From NCBI RefSeq assembly GCF_033097365.1, contig NZ_AP028461.1, forward strand, positions 9,637,501 through 9,701,500: a stretch of DNA of 64,000 nt, written 5' to 3'. Origin of the DNA: Actinoplanes sichuanensis (lineage in GTDB: Bacteria > Actinomycetota > Actinomycetes > Mycobacteriales > Micromonosporaceae). The position numbers and the translations under genes were made by a program. How positions within the stretch are numbered: the stretch's first letter is position 1; every line of letters starts with the position of its first letter. Under the pieces are notes generated by a model. That model made no database searches and was not told the origin of the DNA. It saw only the letters and a list, made by a program, of their open reading frames with translations. This document shows, piece by piece, positions 26,176 to 33,415 of the stretch.

Positions 26176-26429
26176 GATCGAGATCGCCCCGCCCGGTACT
26201 CCTGCGCCGGGGTGAGCGCACCGGCGCGACCGACCTGGAGCAGCGGCATAGTTGGATCCGCCCATCGCGGCACACGCGGGGCGCGATCACCGGTAACGGG
26301 CAGAACCCGACACTCCTGCCGCTGTCGGTTGGCTTCGATCCGTACCTCCAAGCAAGGCCACGGCAGGCCGCAAACGCAGCGCGACCGACCCAGGATCCGC
26401 CACCACGGCCGCGTTCGTCGCGTATGCAT
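26169..26429 (-). CDS. Small CxCGxPWPC protein, first gene of lanthipeptide operon
   Basis: The 86-residue product contains RCVCGLPWPCLEVRIEAN, the same cysteine-proline-tryptophan motif as the N-terminus of the next gene. ATG 26429 has an excellent AGGAGG four bases upstream. The stop overlaps the next start (ATGCTGA), so the two are coupled. The paired cysteines could bind a metal. Such small proteins are frequent beside actinobacterial regulators; their function is unknown. Confidence 0.65.
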   Translation of the reverse strand: MHTRRTRPWWRILGRSRCVCGLPWPCLEVRIEANRQRQECRVLPVTGDRAPRVPRWADPTMPLLQVGRAGALTPAQEYRAGRSRSC

Positions 26430-26571
26430 AGTGCCTCCTGATCCACTGGTCGCCGGAGAACATCAGGGGTCCTTCGGGTGCGGTGCAGGCCGGCGTTGCT
26501 GCGCCAGACCGGAACCCCGTGAGCCCTTGAAGCTTCGCCGCCCACGGCCGAACCGTGCTATGCCGCACTGT

Positions 26572-26585
26572 GCATAGCGCTATGC
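26572..26585. promoter_or_regulatory. Perfect 14-bp palindrome between divergent genes (candidate operator)
   Basis: GCATAGCGCTATGC reads the same on both strands. It lies in the 241-base gap between the lanthipeptide operon (leftward) and the NUDIX gene (rightward), and a related GCTATGC occurs at 26557. The XRE regulator encoded at 28003-29460 is a possible binder. Confidence 0.45.
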
Positions 26586-26670
26586 GTCGCCGGGATAGCC
26601 GATATCACGAGTGCCTGGCGATGCCTGCCGTACCCAGCGGCGAGGGGAGGTCTTTGGCTACCGTGCGGGC

Positions 26671-27232
26671 ATGGTGGTGGAGCCGAAACGAGCGAGCGAG
26701 TGGACGGTTCACGGAGAACAGGTCGTCGACGACACCCGTCGTGCGGTGCTGAGCATCGCCGAGGTGGAGCTACCTGATGGTGTGCGGTTCGAGCAGTACG
26801 TTCTGCGCGTGCCGAGCGCCGCCATGGTCGTAGTCCTCGACGGCGAGCAGCGTGTTCTGATGCTGTGGCGCCATCGCTTCATCCTGAACCGCTGGGTCTG
26901 GGAACTGCCCGGCGGTTACCTCGACCCGGCTGAGGAGCCGGTGACCTGCGCTGCCCGGGAGGTCGAGGAGGAGACCGGCTGGCGTCCCCGCAGTATGGAG
27001 AAGCTGATCAGCTTCCAGCCCATGGTCGGCAACATCGACCAGGAGCGCTATCTACCTTGCTCGAGGCGCGGACTTCACCGGCGCAGCCCCCGACATCAAC
27101 GAGGCCGAGAGCATCGGCTGGATCCACCTCGACGAAGTCCAGCAGTACATCAACGACGGCATGATCGTCGGCGCTGGCTCCATATCCGGCCTACTGTCAG
27201 TGCTCTTGCTGAGAGCGACCGGCAACCTCTAA
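26671..27232 (+). pseudogene. NUDIX hydrolase with frameshift
   Basis: The first 128 codons encode a NUDIX domain with a full box (GGYLDPAEEPVTCAAREVEE followed by ETGW), so a nucleoside-diphosphate-sugar or similar pyrophosphatase. After NIDQERY (about 27050) the expected continuation YLARGADFTGAAPDINEAES lies one frame away and runs to a natural TAA at 27230. One extra C explains it. The gene is therefore broken, or the sequence has an error. The ATG 26671 lacks a close ribosome site; an earlier start at 26611 is possible. Confidence 0.8.
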
Positions 27233-27301
27233 AAACATGCTCGCCTGCGATGAAAGCCCCGGCAGAAGCTCTGGCTGGCGGGGCCGTAACCAGAGGATGC
27301 G

Positions 27302-28012
27302 CTACACGCCAAGTGCCTGAAGATGATCGGCGAATGACTTGACCAGGCTGTCCAGGACAGCCTCACCCTTGGCCGCTGTGCCCTCCGAAGGGCGACCGAT
27401 CACACCGTGCTCGGTGTACGCGGCCATGCCGTCGACCAGGAGGAACGGCCGGTCGTCAGCGGCATGATCCAGTGATGACGCACCGTTGCGCACGGCTGCG
27501 GGAAGGACCGCGGACAGTATCGACAACTCGAGCTCGCCAGCGTGCATGTCCTCATGGTCATCGGTGACCAGGCCGGCTGCCTTGCGCGCTGTCCTCCACT
27601 CGCCGTGCGACGGAAACAGCGTCATTGACTTAGCGTGAGCCGTGTTCGCCGTCTGGACGACGTTGCTGAGGAAGTAGTTGCCGCCGTGCCCGTTGACGAT
27701 GGCCAGCTTCCGGATGCCCTGCCTGGACAGCGATTCCACGACATCCTCGATGATCGCCGTTACCGTCGTGTGGGTCAGGCTCACGGTCCCGGGCCACGCA
27801 GCATGTTCCTGAGAGCAGGACATCGTTATCGGCGGCAGGACCAGGACGTTGTACACCGCCGCGAGACGGTTCGCGATCGCCACGGGCACGATGGTGTCCG
27901 TCGCGAGCGGCAGGTACGGGCCGTGCTGCTCGAAACTACCGATAGGCAGTACCGCGATGGCCGGACGCCGCTCACGAACGTCCGCCGTGGTGGTCAATGG
28001 GATCAAGTCCAT
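27302..28012 (-). CDS. Creatininase-family amidohydrolase
   Basis: This 236-residue protein has metal-binding motifs of the creatininase fold: IGSFEQHGPYLPLATDTIVP (Glu, His, Asp), IVNGHGGNYFL and DMHAGELELS. Members hydrolyse cyclic amides, or act in cofactor maturation such as MftE cleaving the MftA peptide. No mycofactocin gene is seen here, so a role in trimming the lanthipeptide or another small amide is only a possibility. Its start overlaps the 3' end of the XRE regulator gene by 10 bases, so the two are one operon. Confidence 0.82.
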   Translation of the reverse strand: MDLIPLTTTADVRERRPAIAVLPIGSFEQHGPYLPLATDTIVPVAIANRLAAVYNVLVLPPITMSCSQEHAAWPGTVSLTHTTVTAIIEDVVESLSRQGIRKLAIVNGHGGNYFLSNVVQTANTAHAKSMTLFPSHGEWRTARKAAGLVTDDHEDMHAGELELSILSAVLPAAVRNGASSLDHAADDRPFLLVDGMAAYTEHGVIGRPSEGTAAKGEAVLDSLVKSFADHLQALGV

Positions 28013-29460
28013 GGCGTCGATACTGGCATTGCGCCCATGACGCTCGCCCGGTAGCGGGTCAGGAAGGTATCCACAACAGCACTACCGCGGCTCGGCCGTA
28101 GCACGACCGCCACCGGCGCCAGGGCCTTCACAATGCGTGTCGATCCTGTGCGGTGGGCGATATCGAGCGCTCGAAGTCCGTCAGCGGCGCTCTGCTCCGG
28201 GTGGTCGACCATCCGGCATTCGGCGAGGTAGGCGGTCCACATGCCGACGTCGATGACTTCTGACGGCTGGCCCACGCTCAGGAGCTCCTCGAATCGAGCA
28301 CGAGCTTCACGGTGTTCGCCGAGCAGATAAAGGCACCGTGCGCGAGCCGCGTCGATGTAGCGAGCGTCGCAGTGGCGCGCCATTTCATCATCGGGAGCCC
28401 GCAACGGCTCGTCCGCCAGGCTTTGAGCTGTTGCGAGGATGGTCAAGCTTTCGTCACTGCCGGCCAGCGCCAGCCCTTCTGACAGCCGGGTCAGGCACAG
28501 CGACTTGGTTTTCGGCGGAATGAGATCGTGGTTCTTCAGCGCCCGCCGTGACAGCGATACCGCGGTCATGGCATCGCCGCTGTCGACGGCGTGCTGGCTA
28601 CGGCGCATGACAACGTACGCCTCGAGGACCGGGTCGCGGGCTTGCTCGGCTCGTCGGTGCGCCCGTTCCAGCCACCCCTCCGATCCGGGAAATCCGCCGT
28701 TGGCGCAGATCCAACTCATGAACTCCGACCAGCGGGCATCCGCCACGGCCACCCCTGCCTCCAGCTCCGGGCGGCGCCGCCAGAGTTCTTCCAGGCTGCG
28801 GATCTGTTGGGCGGCGAGCTGGTTGAGCACCGGCCAGCTGATCACATCGGCCATGCCGGTGAGGTTGTTGAGCTGGGTGAGCCATGCTCCGGCAAGAAGC
28901 TCCACCACCTCCGTCTCGGCGGTGGCCACATGTTCCTGCCGTAGTGCCAGCTCTTCCTCTGCTGATGTGCCGGGCGGTGCTGACGTCGCGTTACGTTCAA
29001 GACCTGCCGGTACTGCAACTGCCATGACGGCCCTCGCTGCGGAATCATGCCGGTCGCCGTTGGACCGCCCATGCGAATCAGGGTCGACGAACCACAGGAG
29101 GTGCGCCGGGACGCCAAGCAGCCGCGCCCAGAACCGCAGCAGACCGAGATTCAGCTCCGCAGGGCCCGTCTCGATTCTGCAGATCTGGCTCTGCGACTTC
29201 AGTGCCCACGACCCGACGATTTCCTGCGAGATGGGTATTCCATGCGCCGGATGAGTCCGGTAGGCCGCAATCAGTCTGCCCATGTGATGATCCGCAGCCG
29301 CGGCCCTGATCGGCGGATGATCCCAGAACTCGGCAGGTACGGACGGAGGCCGCTCGCGGAGCGTCACGAGCCGGCGTGCGCAAATCTGGCAGTAGCGCTC
29401 TTGATGGTCACGGGCCAACGGCATGTGGCACCGTCGGCACCGCCGGTGACTTTCGGGCAT
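28003..29460 (-). CDS. XRE-type regulator with zinc ribbon and TPR-like C-terminus
   Basis: The protein has about 485 residues from ATG 29460 (AAGGG about 9 bases upstream). An N-terminal CRRCHMPLARDHQERYCQIC zinc ribbon is followed by an HTH segment (QEIVGSWALKSQSQICRIET). A long helical region with TPR-like repeats follows (GDAMTAVSLSRRALKNH, GEHREARARFEELLSVG). This architecture is typical of actinomycete pathway regulators that sense a small molecule. It may control the lanthipeptide or creatininase genes. Confidence 0.75.
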   Translation of the reverse strand: MPESHRRCRRCHMPLARDHQERYCQICARRLVTLRERPPSVPAEFWDHPPIRAAAADHHMGRLIAAYRTHPAHGIPISQEIVGSWALKSQSQICRIETGPAELNLGLLRFWARLLGVPAHLLWFVDPDSHGRSNGDRHDSAARAVMAVAVPAGLERNATSAPPGTSAEEELALRQEHVATAETEVVELLAGAWLTQLNNLTGMADVISWPVLNQLAAQQIRSLEELWRRRPELEAGVAVADARWSEFMSWICANGGFPGSEGWLERAHRRAEQARDPVLEAYVVMRRSQHAVDSGDAMTAVSLSRRALKNHDLIPPKTKSLCLTRLSEGLALAGSDESLTILATAQSLADEPLRAPDDEMARHCDARYIDAARARCLYLLGEHREARARFEELLSVGQPSEVIDVGMWTAYLAECRMVDHPEQSAADGLRALDIAHRTGSTRIVKALAPVAVVLRPSRGSAVVDTFLTRYRASVMGAMPVSTPWT

Positions 29461-29654
29461 CGTTGGCCCTTTCGTCTGTCCCGCTGACCGTGCGAATCCC
29501 GAAAGCGACGGCCGAGCGTATCCATCAGCGTCAGGTCTGAGGCGGTCAAGGTTACGCGGGAGCACCAGTGAATTGCGCTACGTGACACAGCGGATCACGA
29601 ACAACCTGGACACGGCGGCCGCCTGGCTCTCTTTTGGGAAATTCGCACCCGAAC

Positions 29655-29692
29655 GGCCACGGCCGATCCAGAGGGTTGGGTCGGCCGTGGCC
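29655..29692 (-). terminator. Hairpin downstream of integrase gene
   Basis: A perfect 12-bp stem, GGCCACGGCCGA with TCGGCCGTGGCC, has a 14-base loop and lies 12 bases after the integrase stop. There is no long T-run, as usual for GC-rich actinobacterial terminators. Confidence 0.65.
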
Positions 29693-29704
29693 CTCGAATC
29701 TTCC

Positions 29705-31162
29705 CTATGCGGCTTCGCGGGGGATCAGGTTGGCGGCGGCGTCGGCGTTGGGGCGTCGGAGGTCGAGGATTACGGAGGTGTAGGTGTCGGAGGTGAGTCC
29801 GATGGTGGAGTGGCCGAGGACTTCCTGGATCTCTTTCATGTCGGCGCCGCCGTGGCGCAGGTAGGTGGCGGCGCAGTGCCGCAGATCGTGTAGGCGTACC
29901 GGTGGTAGGCCGCTGGCATTGACGAGGTAGTCGAAGCGTCCGCTGATGGCTTGGGGGTGCCAGGGCTGGCCGTTGGGACGTACGAAGAACAGCCCGGTGT
30001 TCGGCCAGGTGTCGCCGCTGACCTGTTGCCAGCGGTTGCGCATGTCGAGGTAGGCGGTGAGCCCGGCGACGGTGGTCGGGCCGAGGGGGATGATGCGGTC
30101 TCCGGCGTCGCTTTTCACTTTGCGGGTGACGGGTGTGTAGCCGACGGCGGTGATCTGCTGGACGACGCTGAGGTAGGCCTCGTCCAGGTCGACGTCGAAG
30201 TCGCGGAGGCCGATGGCTTCGCCGCGGCGTAGGCCGCGGTGCAGGATCAGCTCGAACAGTGGGTAGAGCACGGCGTCGTGTTTCTGGGCGTAGTCGAGGA
30301 ACTGTCCGGCCTGCTCGGGTCGCCACACCATCACCGGGCTGGGCCGCTGTCCGGTGGCCTTCCACTGCTCGACCGCCTTGGGCGTCCAGACGCGTGCCTT
30401 CGGGCGTGCAACGGGTTCGAGTTCGATACCCAGGGCCGGGTTGTGGGGGATGAGCCGGGAGCGGCGGACGGCGTCGTTGAGGGCCGCCCGCAGCGTGGCG
30501 TAGAGCCGCATCATGCTGGTGGGGCCCATCGGTCGGACCCCTCGAACCGAGGCGCGTATGACGGGGTCGTCGCTGGCCCGCGCGGTGCGGATCTGGGCGT
30601 TGCGCTGGTCGAGGGCGGTGAACATGGCCTGGATGTGGCTGGTCCGCAAGTTCTGCAGCGGGATGTCCCCGAGGTGCGGGATGAGCCGGCGGCGGATGTG
30701 GTCGCCGTAGGACAGGAGGGTGTTGGGGGCCAGGCCGCGTCGTCCGGCGAGCCATTCGGTGAGGTACTGGCCGGTGGTGGTCGGCACGTTGGCGGGGACT
30801 CCGGCGTGGACGCGGGCGGCGACGGTGTCGAGGCTGGGTAGGGGGTTGCCGTTCTTGCAGGCTTGGAGCATGTCGCCGATCTGGACGGCGAGGCCGGTGT
30901 CGTCGCCGGCCAGGGCGAGCAGCGAGCGGGCGTGGTCGAGTTCGGTGCGGGTGGTGTCGCGGTCGTCGAAGCCGCTGCGGCGTAGCACCCGGCGTGTCTG
31001 CCGTGGTGCGGTCGGGAGTTCGAGTTGGTAGCCCCAGGTGCCGTGGGTGGTGCTCCACGAGCCGCCGGAGCGACGGAGTTTCGGGCAGCCGCTGTTGAGT
31101 CGTTTCCCGGTGACCGGGTCTTTGCAGCCGCATCGTTTGGTGATGGATCCTTCGCTGATCAC
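29705..31162 (-). CDS. int: Tyrosine site-specific integrase (intact)
   Basis: The recombinase has about 485 residues. GTG 31162 is chosen because GGGAGA lies 5 bases upstream and it overlaps the preceding stop (GTGA). An N-terminal RCGCKDPVTGKRLNSGCP cysteine segment typical of actinobacterial element integrases is followed by a SAM-like core-binding domain (TTGQYLTEWLAGRRGLAPNT). The catalytic domain shows ILHRGLRRGEAIGLR (Arg), VRLHDLRHCAATY (HxxR) and LGHSTIGLTSDTYTS (His, Tyr). It should be active. No tRNA fragment lies next to it, so it is uncertain whether it made the tRNA-Arg insertion. Confidence 0.92.
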   Translation of the reverse strand: MISEGSITKRCGCKDPVTGKRLNSGCPKLRRSGGSWSTTHGTWGYQLELPTAPRQTRRVLRRSGFDDRDTTRTELDHARSLLALAGDDTGLAVQIGDMLQACKNGNPLPSLDTVAARVHAGVPANVPTTTGQYLTEWLAGRRGLAPNTLLSYGDHIRRRLIPHLGDIPLQNLRTSHIQAMFTALDQRNAQIRTARASDDPVIRASVRGVRPMGPTSMMRLYATLRAALNDAVRRSRLIPHNPALGIELEPVARPKARVWTPKAVEQWKATGQRPSPVMVWRPEQAGQFLDYAQKHDAVLYPLFELILHRGLRRGEAIGLRDFDVDLDEAYLSVVQQITAVGYTPVTRKVKSDAGDRIIPLGPTTVAGLTAYLDMRNRWQQVSGDTWPNTGLFFVRPNGQPWHPQAISGRFDYLVNASGLPPVRLHDLRHCAATYLRHGGADMKEIQEVLGHSTIGLTSDTYTSVILDLRRPNADAAANLIPREAA

Positions 31163-31494
31163 GGTTCTCCCTGTGTCGCGTGGTCGTGGACGGCGGTCGT
31201 TCTGATTGCGCCGTGGTGATCCACGCTCGACTGCGCCGAGAAGGTCAAGTCGCCGGTGGCGGGGAGGCCGAGGGCGGCGAGGATGCCGGCGATCGGGACG
31301 CGGTAGCGGGTGCCGGCGCGGATGACCGGCGCCGGGAACCGGTCGGTGCGGGCGAGGTCGTAGGCCAGGGACCGGCCGAGCCCGAAGATCCGGGCGGCGG
31401 TGGGCAGGTCGGTGACGGCGCCCAGGGCGCGGATGCGGTTCTCGGTCCACACATCGTCACGGTGGCCGGGGGCGGTGTTCGGGGTGGCGTTCAT
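31159..31494 (-). CDS. xis: Excisionase-like helix-turn-helix protein
   Basis: This 111-residue protein begins MNATPNTAPGHRDDVWTENR. The winged-helix pattern ALGAVTDLPTAARIFGLGRS followed by RFPAPVIRAGTRYRVPIAGI is that of small MerR-fold excisionases or AlpA-type factors encoded just before integrases in pSAM2-like elements. It is translationally coupled to int (GTGA overlap). A longer open frame upstream is rejected because the ribosome site AGGAGC precedes ATG 31494. Confidence 0.78.
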   Translation of the reverse strand: MNATPNTAPGHRDDVWTENRIRALGAVTDLPTAARIFGLGRSLAYDLARTDRFPAPVIRAGTRYRVPIAGILAALGLPATGDLTFSAQSSVDHHGAIRTTAVHDHATQGEP

Positions 31495-31608
31495 GGTGAG
31501 AGTGCTCCTGTCGCAAGAGACGGGCCGACACCGGGCGCATTCTCTTGACGCCCGCGGGCGCGGAAGGAATGCGCCGGCACTCTCAAACCGGCTCTTGTCA
31601 GCCCCGGC

Positions 31609-31877
31609 GAACACTCATCGATCTAACAAGGTTCTGACAGCGCCTGACGAAAGTCTGACAGTGCAGGTCAGCGCCTTGATCGGCCCGAGAGTTCGCGGCT
31701 GACGGCGCAGGCTCATTGACTTGCGAGACGTGCTGTCAGGCGGTTGTGTGCAACCGACTGACAGTCCGGTCGACCTTGCTGGGGGCGTCGTGCCGAATCT
31801 GGCCGGGATGCCTGCTGACCTGCACTGTCAGAGATCCTCGGCGGCGCGTCAGAAACCTGTCAGATCGATGAGTGTTC
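31609..31877. repeat. 64-bp imperfect inverted repeat rich in CTGACA motifs
   Basis: Arms 31609-31672 and 31814-31877 are 64 bases each. The outer 14 bases (GAACACTCATCGAT) and the inner 19 bases are identical after inversion; the middle is diverged. Across 31590-31890 the hexamer CTGACA/TGTCAG occurs about eight times. It lies between the xis start and the replication-relaxation gene, where a replication origin, recombinase arm sites or an autoregulated promoter would be expected. Confidence 0.8.
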
Positions 31878-31991
31878 GTCTGAGCTGACAAACCCCGTTT
31901 TGAGGGTTGGCGTCGCCGGTATGTGCCGCGCCGAGGGAACCCGGCCGGGACGTGGACACGCCGGTATCCGACGGTCATACGGTCGCCTGCG

Positions 31992-32066
31992 CCGCGGCCC
32001 GGCGACCGGATCGGGGTGGTCGGCCCCAACGGCGCCAGCAAGACCACCCTGCTGCGGGCTGGGTGA
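31992..32066 (+). pseudogene. Fossil of an ABC-F type ATPase (Walker A segment)
   Basis: One frame reads PRPGDRIGVVGPNGASKTTL then LRAG and TGA. This is the P-loop region of an ABC-F/ABC ATPase (normally GPNGAGKSTLLR) with a damaged glycine. Nothing before or after continues the domain, so it is a small remnant left by recombination. Confidence 0.6.
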
Positions 32067-32306
32067 CACCGGTCGAAGTCACCCTGCCCAGCGGGCCATC
32101 AGCGGAGACAACGGCGCGCGGCTTTACCCCTGCGCGCCCTGTGCCCGCCAGCTCTCGTCGGCACCAGGCCCGGCCTGACGGGGCGCGGAAGGCAGGGCCA
32201 GACGGCTGCCACCACTTCCCGTACCTCTCGAAGATCGAGGAGATCTCTGTTGCAGTTCTCGTACTCGTCACCGAAGACGGTTCGACCGTCAGAACGGCTG
32301 TCAGCC

Positions 32307-32329
32307 TTGACGTCAGTGTTGACGTCAGT
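32307..32329 (+). repeat. Tandem 12-bp TTGACGTCAGT repeats
   Basis: TTGACGTCAGT occurs at 32307-32317 and 32319-32329, each with a GACGTC palindrome. The two copies are 125 bases before the replication-relaxation gene, in the same helical phase (12-base spacing), and may be a regulator site. The rest of 31495-32454 contains no supported gene beyond the inverted repeat and the ABC fossil. Confidence 0.6.
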
Positions 32330-32454
32330 CTTCAACCGGACCCCGAAACCGACCCCCGTCTCCGCCCCACAGCCCAGGTCAGGCAGCCTGTCACCGCCGA
32401 GGGTTTGTGCACCGACAGACCCTGCAATCGTCCGGGTCTCCCCGGGGGTACGGC

Positions 32455-33282
32455 ATGGATGATCCTGTCCTGCGGGTGCAGTCCCAGCTCACCGCCCGCG
32501 ACCGGATCCTGCTGGGCTGGCTCTACGACCACGGCGTATTCACTACACCGCAGTTGGCCGGGGCCCTGTTCCCGTCGCTGGACTTCTGCCAGCGCCGGTT
32601 GCGCACCCTCTACCAACTGCGTCTGATCGCCCGCTTCCGGCCGCAGCGTGCTGACGGCGGCTCGTATCCGTACCACTGGCTTATCGACCAGCTCGGCGCT
32701 GAGGTCGTCGCCGCGGCCCGCGACGAACGGCCGCCGCGCCGCGACCATGCCCGCCTCGAGCGCCGACGCTGGACCTCCACCCGCACTCTCGACCACCGGC
32801 TCGGCGTCAACCAGTTCTTCACCGACCTTGCCGGCCACGCGCGCACCCACCCTGGCGCTGAACTCCAGCAGTGGCTGCCCGAAGTCGTCTGCCAACGAGC
32901 CGGCACCTTCGTCACCGACGACGACCCGGCGCTGCTTCGCGCGTACGAGCCATCGGTACGCCCGGACGGGTACGGGCTCTGGGCCGAGGACGGCCGCGAG
33001 GTTCCGTTCTTCCTCGAGTACGACACCGGCACCGAACCACTGGGCGTCCTGACGGCCAAGGTCGTCGGCTACGCGAGGCTCTTCGCAACTCTCGGCCGGT
33101 CCTGGCCGGTCCTGTTCTGGCTGCACTCCGCCGCCAGGGAACGTAACCTCCGGCAGCGCTTCACTGACCTACCCGACCTGTTGCGCGTCGCCACTGGTAC
33201 TCGCGAAGGCTCGGCCTGTCCCGCCTGCCAGATCTGGACCACCGTTGGATCGAGCGAGCGCTGCCGACTTTCAGGTCTCTGA
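32455..33282 (+). CDS. Replication-relaxation family protein
   Basis: The protein has 275 residues from ATG 32455. An N-terminal winged-helix (LTARDRILLGWLYDHGVFTT, QLAGALFPSLDFCQRRLRTL) is followed by a nuclease-like domain (LGVNQFFTDLAGHARTHPGA, EDGREVPFFLEYDTGTEPLG). This family is encoded on actinobacterial plasmids and integrative elements and is thought to act in replication or DNA processing. The C-terminus (CQIWTTVGSSERCRLSGL) seems slightly short against relatives, so minor 3' damage is possible. Confidence 0.8.
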   Translation: MDDPVLRVQSQLTARDRILLGWLYDHGVFTTPQLAGALFPSLDFCQRRLRTLYQLRLIARFRPQRADGGSYPYHWLIDQLGAEVVAAARDERPPRRDHARLERRRWTSTRTLDHRLGVNQFFTDLAGHARTHPGAELQQWLPEVVCQRAGTFVTDDDPALLRAYEPSVRPDGYGLWAEDGREVPFFLEYDTGTEPLGVLTAKVVGYARLFATLGRSWPVLFWLHSAARERNLRQRFTDLPDLLRVATGTREGSACPACQIWTTVGSSERCRLSGL

Positions 33283-33415
33283 TCAGGAACGCTCGCCGGG
33301 TCAGAGCTCTGGCGCGTTGGATTGCAGCAGCCGACTCCATATGCGAGTAGGTGCATATACGCGAGGGCAACACGCCGTTAGGTCGTGCACCCCCGTCGGA
33401 CAAATCGTAGAGGTC

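Noticed and set aside
26144..26545. 133-codon minus-strand frame overlapping the small CxCGxPWPC gene
   Set aside because: The overlapping frame starting at 26429 has a perfect ribosome site and a recognisable cysteine motif; this one has neither.
29573..29700. attachment site beside the intact integrase
   Set aside because: No tRNA fragment or copy of the 55-bp repeat is found there; only the terminator hairpin is clear.
29595..31133. 512-codon Arg/Pro/His-rich frame over the integrase
   Set aside because: It is a shadow frame of the integrase gene with composition typical of GC-rich antisense or off-frame reading.
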